Below, piece after piece: positions 1 through 5,887 of a stretch of 5,887 nucleotides of DNA. How positions within the stretch are numbered: position 1 is the first letter of the stretch; each line of letters starts with the position of its first letter. Both the position numbers and the translations under genes were made by a program. The DNA is from an uncultured bacterium (GTDB lineage Bacteria > Cyanobacteriota > Vampirovibrionia > Gastranaerophilales > Gastranaerophilaceae): assembly GCA_948888345.1 (NCBI GenBank), contig CAQTPN010000105.1, forward strand, positions 1-5,887, given 5' to 3'. The notes under the pieces are model-generated. The model was not told the DNA's origin. It made no database searches and saw only the letters and a list, made by a program, of their open reading frames with translations.

Positions 1-1541
1 ACGGTTGAAAATGGCGGTTTACCGGTAAATTCAAGCCCCATGGTTATCATTCTTGCAACCCAGAAGAAAATAATATCAAAACCGGTTACAAGGGTTGTGG
101 TCGGATAAAATTTCTTGTAATCAAGACTTTCCGTATCAGGCCAACCCATGGTTGAAAACGGCCATAAACCGCTTGAAAACCAGGTATCAAGCACATCCTT
201 ATCCTGTGTATAATTAGCAGGGTCAGGATTTTCAAGTGCCACAACCATTTCACCCGTCTTATTATGATAATAAGCAGGAATTTGATGCCCCCACCATAAT
301 TGTCTTGAAATACACCAGTCACGGATGTTTTCCATCCACATTAAATAATTCTTTTCCCATCTTTTTGGAACAAATTCAATTTTACCGGTTTTAACCGCCT
401 CTACTGCAGGTTTTGCAAGAGGTTCCATCTTAACAAACCACTGCTCGGATAATAACGGTTCAATTGTTGTATTGCAACGCTGGCACTTTCCTACATTGTG
501 TTCATGTTCTGAAATTTTTACAAGCACTTCGTGCGCTTTTAACATCCTTATAGTGCGTTCACGCGCATCGTATCTGTCTTTACCGTGCAATTCAGGATGC
601 ACTTCAGACCTTGCTATCATCTTACCTTGCTCATCAATCACCTTAATAAAGGGTAAGTTATGACGTCTGCCAACTTCAAAATCGTTAGGGTCATGCGCAG
701 GGGTAATTTTTAAAGCCCCCGTACCGAAAGACTTGTCTACATATTCATCCGCAATAATTGGAATTTCGCGCCCTGTTAAAGGAATAATACATTTTTTACC
801 GATTAAATCTTTATATTTAAAATCATTTGGATTAACTGCAACCGCAACATCCCCAAACATTGTTTCAGGACGGGTTGTAGCTATTACAATAGCCCCCGGT
901 TCATCCTTTAGAGGATAAGAAATTTCCCATAGATGTCCTGCTTCCGTTTCATATTCGGTTTCAATGTCGGAAATAGCACTCTGGCATCTTGGACACCAGT
1001 TTACAATATAAGAACCTTTATAAATTAAGCCCTTATTATATAAATCAACAAAAACTTTTTTAACAGCCTTAGAACAGCCTTCATCAAGCGTAAAACGCTT
1101 TCTTGAAAGGTCAAAACTTGCCCCCAGAAGTTTACACTGCTCTAAAATTCTGTCTTTATGCTTATTTGCCCAATCCCATGTAACTTTCAGAAATTCTTCT
1201 CTGCCAAGGTCATGACGGGTTTTACCTTCTTTAGCCAGCTGCTTTTCAACAACATTCTGAGTTGCAATACCTGCATGGTCGCACCCCGGCATCCAGAGAA
1301 CCTCTTTTTGCTGCATTCTGTTATATCTTACAAGGATATCCTGCAAGGTTTCATCAAGCGCATGTCCCATATGCAAAATCCCCGTAACGTTCGGCGGCGG
1401 AATAACTATTGAATACGCCGGTTTTTGAGAGGTATTATCAGCCCTGAAACAGGAATTGTCTTCCCAAAATTTATATATCTCCGTTTCGCTCTCTCTGGCC
1501 TCATAGGTTGTAGGTAAATTTTGAATATCAGAATTTGTCAT
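1..1541 (-). CDS. valS: Valyl-tRNA synthetase, N-terminal 513 residues (3' end of gene outside window)
   Basis: Class I aminoacyl-tRNA synthetase that charges tRNA-Val with valine in the cytoplasm and edits mischarged threonine. Reverse-strand translation is open for 513 codons with no stop or frameshift. Residues 48-60 carry [13 protein letters not shown], the ValRS form of the HIGH signature. The CP1 editing domain follows, with [11 protein letters not shown] (221-231) and the [13 protein letters not shown] block (279-291). Two CxxC knuckles, CPRC (183-186) and CQRC (353-356), flank that domain and probably bind zinc. [18 protein letters not shown] (407-424) and [13 protein letters not shown] (486-498) are typical late catalytic-domain blocks. 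The KMSKS loop, anticodon-binding domain and C-terminal coiled coil (normally bringing ValRS to roughly 880-950 residues) lie beyond base 1. The ATG at 1541 is chosen because GAGGAAG precedes it; in-frame ATGs at 1553 and 1559 lack a ribosome site. It is transcribed divergently from the TolC-like gene. Identification is very secure. Confidence 0.97.
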   Translation of the reverse strand, partial: MTNSDIQNLPTTYEARESETEIYKFWEDNSCFRADNTSQKPAYSIVIPPPNVTGILHMGHALDETLQDILVRYNRMQQKEVLWMPGCDHAGIATQNVVEKQLAKEGKTRHDLGREEFLKVTWDWANKHKDRILEQCKLLGASFDLSRKRFTLDEGCSKAVKKVFVDLYNKGLIYKGSYIVNWCPRCQSAISDIETEYETEAGHLWEISYPLKDEPGAIVIATTRPETMFGDVAVAVNPNDFKYKDLIGKKCIIPLTGREIPIIADEYVDKSFGTGALKITPAHDPNDFEVGRRHNLPFIKVIDEQGKMIARSEVHPELHGKDRYDARERTIRMLKAHEVLVKISEHEHNVGKCQRCNTTIEPLLSEQWFVKMEPLAKPAVEAVKTGKIEFVPKRWEKNYLMWMENIRDWCISRQLWWGHQIPAYYHNKTGEMVVALENPDPANYTQDKDVLDTWFSSGLWPFSTMGWPDTESLDYKKFYPTTTLVTGFDIIFFWVARMITMGLEFTGKPPFST

Positions 1542-1544
1542 GCT

Positions 1545-1551
1545 CTTCCTC
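1545..1551 (-). promoter_or_regulatory. Shine-Dalgarno site deciding the valS start
   Basis: On the minus strand GAGGAAG ends three bases before the ATG at 1541, placing the AGGA core five bases from the start. Two further in-frame ATGs lie upstream (1553-1551 and 1559-1557), but the sequence ahead of them is A/T-rich with no purine-rich site, so 1541 is preferred. The family match begins shortly after residue 10, so homology alone does not settle the choice. Confidence 0.7.
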
Positions 1552-1582
1552 ATTTTCATTAATTTTATATAGATAAAATATC

Positions 1583-1626
1583 ATAAAAGTATTAGACGAT
1601 AAAGTATTAGCCATAAAGTGTATTAT
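1583..1626. repeat. Three-copy degenerate tandem repeat (ATAAAGTATTAG type)
   Basis: Copies lie at 1583-1598 (ATAAAAGTATTAGACG), 1599-1612 (ATAAAGTATTAGCC) and 1613-1626 (ATAAAGTGTATTAT). AAAGTATTAG is identical in the first two, 15 bases apart; the third carries a two-base GT insertion. The array covers the upstream side of the candidate valS -10 and contains the candidate -10 of the TolC-like gene, so it could be an operator. Chance similarity in A/T-rich DNA remains possible. Confidence 0.55.
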
Positions 1627-1658
1627 TTTTTAAGCAAAATTTTACTACCCTAAAGATT

Positions 1659-3089
1659 ATGAAAAGATGGGTAATTATATTAATAATCTTTATCATAATA
1701 AATACCAAAGCATATGCACACAAAAGCATAGTTGATGACCTTTCAACCCCGCTTGATGCTTATTGCGAAAACTGTAAAGAAGAAAATGCGGATGTTGAAG
1801 CGGAAATTATTGAACACTTTAAAAAAGAACCTGTTCCCGTAAGCCTTGATGAATGTATAGGGGTTGCCCTTTTAAACAATTTTAATATAAAAGCAACCCA
1901 TTCAGAGTATATAAGTGCAAAATGGGATTATAGAAATGCTCTGGCGCAATTTTTGCCGGATGTCACTTTTCAAGGGTATACAATATATTATAAAGGTCAG
2001 GTGCTTGTCGGCGGGGTAGTTCCTGATAATGTAGAAGAGCTTGCTATATCGGGCACGGTGCATGTAACCCATGACCTTACAAAAGGCGGAGAGCAGATTT
2101 TTGAAGCAAAAGCCCAAAAATTAAAGGCCAGAGCTAATTTAAACAATCTGGATTTTACAAAAGATGAAATAATTTTAGAAACAGCAACAAAGTATTATGA
2201 CCTCCTGAAAGCCAAAATAAGTATAGAAATTCAATTAAAAAACCTTTATGAAAGAACAGCACAGCTTAAATTAACTCAAAATCTTATGGAAGCAGGACTC
2301 GGTACAAGATTTGATGTCATAAGGTCCAAAAGCGAGCAGGCACTTGCGGAACAAAGTCTTATAAAATATCTTGAACAATTTAGAGCAGCACAGGCCGCCC
2401 TTGCAAATGTTATGGGGATAGAGGTTTATACTCCGGTTTTTCCTATAGAAATAGAGGTTCAGCCTTTTATTCTTGTGGATGAAAACTTGAGCCCTGAAGA
2501 ACTTTTTAAAATAGCGGAATTTTCAAGAGATGATGTTAAAACTCTTGAAAATCAAATAAAAACAATGAAACAGGAAAAATATAAGGTTTATACGGAATTT
2601 GTCCCGAAACCAAGATTTTTATATCAAGGACAATTTCAAGGTACGGCAAGGGTTGGCGTATATTCAAACAATGTTGTCGGAGGATATATAGATATTCCAA
2701 TCGGCTCGCGTCTTGGTGTAGGAACGGTTACGAAGGCAAAAAGCATACAGGCATTGATAGAAAGCCAAAAATATAAACTGGAGCAGCTTTTAAGAGATAT
2801 TAAAGAAAGTATAATATCAGATTATTACAGTGCGGAACTTTTAAAAGAAAGAATAGAAATAGCAAAAAAACAGCTGAACTATGCGACAGACAGCGTAAAA
2901 CTGGCAGAGTTAAGACTGGATGCAGGAGAAGGGATATTAATTGACGTTATTCAGGCGCAGGGTATAAAAAATAACGCCAGAATAGAGCTTTTAAACACAA
3001 TTGTAGAATATAACGTCAATCAAATTAAGCTTTTATACGATAACGGAACCATCTCTTACGACAATATTGTGAAGAATTATTCACCATAG
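1659..3089 (+). CDS. TolC-family outer-membrane efflux protein
   Basis: Predicted 476-residue subunit of a trimeric outer-membrane/periplasmic channel used by tripartite efflux pumps or type I secretion. Residues 1-20 form a signal peptide: positive start (MKR), Ile/Leu-rich core, and AYA before a likely cleavage site at H21. Two OEP-type repeats follow. The first begins near residue 61 (VSLDECIGVALLNNFNI), continues with a typical ALAQFLPD at 94-101, and has the helix motif GLGTRFDVIRSKSEQALAEQ (213-232). The second begins near 275 and has the equivalent GEGILIDVIQAQ (423-434), ending in YNVNQIKLLYDNG (451-463). Length is normal for TolC proteins. The start is fixed by the signal peptide; the upstream sequence has only a weak ribosome site (TAAAG). 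A 40-residue acidic linker with CENC (36-39) precedes the first repeat. No pump or membrane-fusion partner is next to it, so its substrate cannot be inferred. About 30 of roughly 50 Ile codons are ATA. Confidence 0.93.
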   Translation: MKRWVIILIIFIIINTKAYAHKSIVDDLSTPLDAYCENCKEENADVEAEIIEHFKKEPVPVSLDECIGVALLNNFNIKATHSEYISAKWDYRNALAQFLPDVTFQGYTIYYKGQVLVGGVVPDNVEELAISGTVHVTHDLTKGGEQIFEAKAQKLKARANLNNLDFTKDEIILETATKYYDLLKAKISIEIQLKNLYERTAQLKLTQNLMEAGLGTRFDVIRSKSEQALAEQSLIKYLEQFRAAQAALANVMGIEVYTPVFPIEIEVQPFILVDENLSPEELFKIAEFSRDDVKTLENQIKTMKQEKYKVYTEFVPKPRFLYQGQFQGTARVGVYSNNVVGGYIDIPIGSRLGVGTVTKAKSIQALIESQKYKLEQLLRDIKESIISDYYSAELLKERIEIAKKQLNYATDSVKLAELRLDAGEGILIDVIQAQGIKNNARIELLNTIVEYNVNQIKLLYDNGTISYDNIVKNYSP

Positions 3090-3271
3090 ATTATGTAAAT
3101 AATATATACAAAAAGGTTTAAAAGAAACATTTGTAACATGGAAAAATGCACAGTAGCAAGGCTTTTCAGAAGTTATGTAAAGTTTTGTAAATTAAATAAC
3201 AATTATTGAAATCTTATATACTCAAAATACTTTATTAATATGTAAGTAACACGAAGTGAAAGGATAAGCAA
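3090..3271 (+). promoter_or_regulatory. Spacer with candidate -10 and TGTAA motifs ahead of the acidic protein gene
   Basis: This 182-base A/T-rich spacer has no credible gene and no clear terminator for the TolC-like gene. TATACT at 3217-3222 is a 5/6 match to the -10 box and would give a leader of about 43 bases, but no good -35 sits 16-18 bases upstream (3194-3199 reads AAATAA). TGTAA occurs five times (3094, 3132, 3176, 3186, 3241). A clear AAAGGA ribosome site at 3259-3264 stands seven bases before the ATG at 3272. Confidence 0.4.
3171..3190 (+). repeat. Tandem decamer AGTTATGTAA / AGTTTTGTAA
   Basis: Two adjacent ten-base units differ at one position only and sit one helical turn apart, 27 bases upstream of the candidate -10 at 3217. 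This is the geometry of a direct-repeat site for an activator of the OmpR/PhoB type, which is inference only. Confidence 0.5.
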
Positions 3272-4921
3272 ATGTCCAATGTAGATTTTATTAAAAATAT
3301 CGTAGCAACTCAAACCTACGCAGCAGCTGAAGGAAATAATGTTCACAGTGCTAACGAAACAATTGAGTTTTTAAATTTTGATGCTAACGGTAATAATATC
3401 CAGGTAACAGATTCAGATAACGAAACATTTAACTTATCCTTATCTGCTCTTGCAAGCGAACTTGGAATGTCAGTTGATGAACTCAAAGCAGAACTCGGTC
3501 AGGACAATGTAGAAGGCGCAACTTCAACAACTGCAACAGGCGAAACTACTGCAGTAAACGGTACGCAAAACTCTGATGAAATTCAAAAAGAAATTGACAG
3601 CTTAAATGTTGAAAAAGAAGATGCAATGGAAACCCTTGAAGCACTTGAAGGAACCATTAAAAACTTATCAGAAACAATTCAAAAGAAATTAACTCAAGCA
3701 GCTGAAGACCAGGAAGCAAAAGTTGAAGCTTATCAGGAAGAAGTAGAACAGGCAATTACTAAAAACGTTGAAAACTACATCTCTGCAAGCAAAACTGATA
3801 AACCTATGAGCAAAGAAGACCTTCAAAGAAACATCAACTCTTCAATAAGAGGAATTGACGGCATCGGCGGCGGAACAGATGTAATTTCAGATTTATTTAT
3901 GATTGCAGGCGAGCTTGCTACCCTTGATAACAGCTTAGCTCAAATGAAAGACTTAACAGATAAAGTATCAAACATTGACGAACAAATTTCAACCAAAACA
4001 AGCGAATTAGAAACAGCAAAAGCAGCTGAAGAAGCAGCTGAAAAATCAAAATGCTGCGACCCGATTGGTTTTAAAGATGCAAATGGCAACCAGTTTGATT
4101 TCATAGTAATGGATGAAGACGGCTTCAATACAACTTCAGATTTCTTAGGTGCAGAAGGAAACTGGGATGCTATGGCAGCTCTTGACACAACAGGTGCAGA
4201 CGGCGCAGCTGACGGCAAAGTTGATATCAACGAATTAAGAGAAGCAAATATCGGTTTAGTAATGACAAATGCCAACGGCGAACAAGAAGTAATGAACGCT
4301 GATAAAATTGCTGAAATGTTCGGTGAAGACTTCACAATTGACTTAAATTCATACGATAAAAACGGAACTTACGAAGGCATCACCGATGAAGACGCAGACG
4401 GAAACGGTGTTATAGACCAGGATTTACAAGGAACCTTCAAAATTAACTCTTCAAAATTAGGCGAAGTTGACGGCTACAACACATTAGACGACCAAGAATA
4501 CTTAGCAAATAAATATAACCTTGAAGCTGATGTTCAGGATGTTAATGCAGTAGACGGCGCAGCTAAAACAGACAAAGTTGGCGAAGCTGAAGCAGTGGAT
4601 GCTGATGGCGAAGAAGTTAAAGACCTTAACTACTACACAGAATTCTATAATACTTACTCTGAAACAGCTAAAGGCTTAAGAGAACAGCTTGAACAACAAT
4701 GGCAAATTCACGGATTAAATGAAGAATTCATTACATCATTAAACAAACAAGCAGGTTTAATTGCTGAAAACAAAGTATCAGATGTTGAAACAAAAGATGA
4801 AGCTGAAAACGCTGAAGGCGCAGAAGCTACAGATGAAGAAGGAAATCCTGTAGATGCTGTAACTGCAAACGAAGAAGCTCAAGCAGAAGATGACAAAGAA
4901 AAAGAAGAAGAAAACAAATAA
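3272..4921 (+). CDS. Acidic coiled-coil protein with EF-hand-like loops, function unknown
   Basis: I cannot name this 549-residue protein. It has no signal peptide or transmembrane segment, so it is cytoplasmic or exported by a leaderless route. Visible parts in order: an N-terminal region with a DANGNNIQV hairpin-like motif (37-45) and a helical stretch (55-76); a Thr-rich linker (84-99); a long Glu/Lys-rich coiled coil (about 101-170); a Gly-rich turn (197-201) and a second helical stretch (203-259); then a module opening with CCDPIGF (261-267), the only two cysteines. That module holds DANGNQFDFIV (269-279) and an EF-hand-like loop D310-x3-D314-G-x-V-x3-E321 with Ala at loop position 3. 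A second loop, D374-A-D-G-N-G-V-I-D (374-382), lacks the final acidic ligand. The C-terminus is extremely acidic (505-549). Calcium binding is inferred. The start is supported by AAAGGA seven bases upstream. Only 3 of 30 Ile codons are ATA, suggesting strong expression. A terminator follows at once. Confidence 0.85.
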   Translation: MSNVDFIKNIVATQTYAAAEGNNVHSANETIEFLNFDANGNNIQVTDSDNETFNLSLSALASELGMSVDELKAELGQDNVEGATSTTATGETTAVNGTQNSDEIQKEIDSLNVEKEDAMETLEALEGTIKNLSETIQKKLTQAAEDQEAKVEAYQEEVEQAITKNVENYISASKTDKPMSKEDLQRNINSSIRGIDGIGGGTDVISDLFMIAGELATLDNSLAQMKDLTDKVSNIDEQISTKTSELETAKAAEEAAEKSKCCDPIGFKDANGNQFDFIVMDEDGFNTTSDFLGAEGNWDAMAALDTTGADGAADGKVDINELREANIGLVMTNANGEQEVMNADKIAEMFGEDFTIDLNSYDKNGTYEGITDEDADGNGVIDQDLQGTFKINSSKLGEVDGYNTLDDQEYLANKYNLEADVQDVNAVDGAAKTDKVGEAEAVDADGEEVKDLNYYTEFYNTYSETAKGLREQLEQQWQIHGLNEEFITSLNKQAGLIAENKVSDVETKDEAENAEGAEATDEEGNPVDAVTANEEAQAEDDKEKEEENK

Positions 4922-4944
4922 TCATCAAAAATTAAAATTAAATC

Positions 4945-4978
4945 AAAACGCCCAAGAAAGAGATTTCAAGGGCGTTTT
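4945..4978 (+). terminator. Rho-independent-type terminator after the acidic protein gene
   Basis: AAAACGCCC (4945-4953) pairs with GGGCGTTTT (4970-4978). Inside it, after a symmetric AA/AA internal loop, GAAA (4956-4959) pairs with TTTC (4964-4967), closing a GAGA (GNRA-type) tetraloop. The hairpin starts 24 bases past the stop codon. The T-tract is short (four T, all within the stem) and is followed by GAGTATTTATAT. The A-run on the left side means it could also work weakly on the other strand. Confidence 0.82.
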
Positions 4979-5005
4979 GAGTATTTATATATTTTATGAT
5001 ATACT
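4977..5005 (+). promoter_or_regulatory. Promoter of the GH3 gene (extended -10)
   Basis: TTGAGT (4977-4982) is followed after 17 bases by TATACT (5000-5005), preceded by TG one base upstream (TGATATACT, 4997-5005). This is a good housekeeping-sigma promoter with an extended -10. Transcription would start near 5012, giving a leader of about 25 bases. The -35 shares its first two T with the last two bases of the preceding terminator. Confidence 0.7.
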
Positions 5006-5036
5006 AAAAAAGCAATCATTTTTTTTAAGGTGTTTT

Positions 5037-5887
5037 ATGAAAAGATTTTTTAAGAAAGCATTAGTTTTCCTTGCCGCCGCTGCCTTTATTAACGGTACTC
5101 CGGCATTTTGCGCGGAAGCCTCTCTTGATGAGATGATAGGCCAGATGATTATTCTCGGCTTCAAAGGTAACAGTACTTTATCAAAAGGATTTAGGGAAAT
5201 TTCAAATGACCTTAAAGAAGGAAAAATTTCAGGTGTAATATTTTTTGAAGATAATATAAAAAATAAAGAAAATCTTGATGAGATGACAGCTGCTCTTTAC
5301 AGTTCAAGAATGGCTGCAAGGCCTTTTATATCAATAGATATGGAGGGCGGAGCAATTCAAAGAATGAATTCAAAAAACGGCTTTAAAGATTTTCCCTCCG
5401 CCCAAAAAATTGCCGCTGAATATGATTTAAAAAAAACCGGAGAAACATATTCAGATATGGCGCAAACCCTGAATGCAAGCTTATTTAACCTAAATTTTGC
5501 ACCTTGTGTAGATTTAGATTTAAATGAAAATTCTATTATTCATAAAAAAGAAAGAAGTTACTCAAAAGACCCAAATAGAGTGACTCTTTACGCTTACGAA
5601 TTCATAAAAGCCCACAGCGACAAGGCTATAGTAACCGCTCTTAAACATTTTCCGGGGCATGGAAGTGTTTCGGATGATACACATTTAAATTTTACCGATG
5701 CAAGTGAAACATTCAAAGAAGAAGAACTTCTGCCTTATGAAAATTTAATGTTTAAAAATGACCTGCAAATGGTTATGGTGTCTCATATTTTTAACAACAA
5801 CTACGATGAAATCTACCCTGCAAGCCTATCATACAACACAATAGGCATATTATTAAGGCATAACTTAGGATTTAACGGAGTTGTTAT
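5037..5887 (+). CDS. Exported GH3 beta-N-acetylhexosaminidase-like enzyme (C-terminus outside window)
   Basis: Predicted glycoside hydrolase family 3 enzyme of the NagZ-like type, which removes beta-linked N-acetylglucosamine from peptidoglycan fragments or other amino sugars; 283 residues are visible. Residues 1-26 form a signal peptide (MKRFFKK, hydrophobic core, AFCA before E27), so it is probably periplasmic; no lipobox is seen. GH3 blocks appear in order: ISIDMEGG (98-105), NLNFAPCVDLDLN (151-163), RSYSKDP (173-179), KHFPGHG (203-209), DDTH (213-216) with the His that serves as general acid/base in NagZ enzymes, and MVSHIFN (247-253). The window ends at LGFNGVV, where family members continue into the SDD(L/M) nucleophile motif, so that residue is not visible. 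The usual Arg of EGGR is Ala105-Ala106 context here (GGAIQRM, 104-110). AAGGTG at 5027-5032, four bases from the ATG, supports the start. It has its own promoter. The substrate is not provable from this fragment. Confidence 0.92.
   Translation, partial: MKRFFKKALVFLAAAAFINGTPAFCAEASLDEMIGQMIILGFKGNSTLSKGFREISNDLKEGKISGVIFFEDNIKNKENLDEMTAALYSSRMAARPFISIDMEGGAIQRMNSKNGFKDFPSAQKIAAEYDLKKTGETYSDMAQTLNASLFNLNFAPCVDLDLNENSIIHKKERSYSKDPNRVTLYAYEFIKAHSDKAIVTALKHFPGHGSVSDDTHLNFTDASETFKEEELLPYENLMFKNDLQMVMVSHIFNNNYDEIYPASLSYNTIGILLRHNLGFNGVV

Larger units (their letters stand above)
1542..1658. promoter_or_regulatory. Divergent promoter region between valS and the TolC-family gene
   Basis: This 117-base A/T-rich spacer must hold the promoters of both divergent genes unless they are read through. 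For valS (minus strand) TATGAT at 1585-1580 is a 5/6 match to the -10 consensus, about 39 bases upstream of the start. For the TolC-like gene, TATTAT at 1621-1626 is a 5/6 match, 33 bases upstream of its start. Neither has a convincing -35 at the usual distance, so both are tentative. No T-box leader or other structured RNA is apparent ahead of valS; the leader would be only about 30 bases. Confidence 0.4.

Noticed and set aside
472..1412. Several short plus-strand frames (472-663, 733-918, 1158-1412) and the minus-strand frame 86-322 within valS
   Set aside because: They overlap a ValRS frame with continuous family motifs and have no signals of their own.
1542..1658. T-box or other riboswitch ahead of valS
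   Set aside because: The spacer to the divergent gene is only 117 bases and shows no specifier stem, T-box sequence or terminator hairpin.
1902..2117. 71-codon minus-strand frame inside the TolC-like gene
   Set aside because: Shadow of a coding region with clear OEP motifs; no independent support.
3090..3170. Terminator for the TolC-like gene
   Set aside because: Only a four-base GTTT/AAAC pairing near 3116-3129 is visible, with no G+C stem or T-run.
3138..3209. 23-codon open frame (ATG at 3138, stop TGA at 3207-3209) in the spacer before the acidic protein gene
   Set aside because: It has no ribosome site, unremarkable composition, and a length expected by chance in A/T-rich DNA.
3940..4335. 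131-codon open frame on the minus strand inside the acidic protein gene
   Set aside because: It is antisense to a well-supported gene, and its Ser/Ala/Ile-rich product is what GAA/GCT/GAT-rich codons give on the reverse strand. No ribosome site or family resemblance is seen.
3272..4921. RTX toxin or type I secretion substrate identity for the acidic protein
   Set aside because: No GGxGxDxux nonapeptide repeats are present; the Asp-rich loops are isolated and EF-hand-like instead.
1..5887. Mobile element, CRISPR array, phage or defence system
   Set aside because: No transposase, integrase, terminal inverted repeats, regular spacer arrays or recognisable defence domains were found on either strand.

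Overview
The window reads as an ordinary chromosomal segment of a low-G+C, Gram-negative bacterium. The A/T-rich codon choice and spacers suggest low G+C (about 35-40% by eye). The outer-membrane envelope is inferred from a TolC-family channel. The combination of this composition with an acidic DxNG/EF-hand-like protein and an exported GH3 hexosaminidase fits gut-associated Vampirovibrionia/Gastranaerophilales (Melainabacteria). That placement is an impression from memory, not something the sequence proves.

Layout: (1) 1-1541, minus strand: the N-terminal 513 residues of valyl-tRNA synthetase (valS). It runs off the left edge just before the KMSKS part of the catalytic domain. (2) 1542-1658: a short divergent promoter region with a three-copy degenerate tandem repeat. 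(3) 1659-3089, plus: a TolC-family outer-membrane efflux protein with a signal peptide. (4) 3090-3271: a non-coding spacer with recurring TGTAA motifs and a plausible -10 box. (5) 3272-4921, plus: a 549-residue, strongly acidic, coiled-coil plus EF-hand-like protein of unknown function. It has no signal peptide and its codon use suggests high expression. (6) 4945-4978: a long hairpin terminator whose 3' end overlaps the -35 of a good promoter (4977-5005). (7) 5037-5887, plus: an exported GH3 beta-N-acetylhexosaminidase-like enzyme, cut by the right edge just before its expected nucleophile motif.

The three plus-strand genes are each separated by 115-182 bases. The last clearly has its own promoter, so they look like independent units rather than one operon. 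valS is housekeeping; the TolC-like channel and the GH3 enzyme act in the envelope (export, and probably peptidoglycan or amino-sugar turnover). The acidic protein is the least understood element. I see no mobile element, CRISPR array, RNA gene, defence system or clearly new multi-gene system. The most interesting items are the acidic EF-hand-like protein and the repeat arrays in the two upstream regions.
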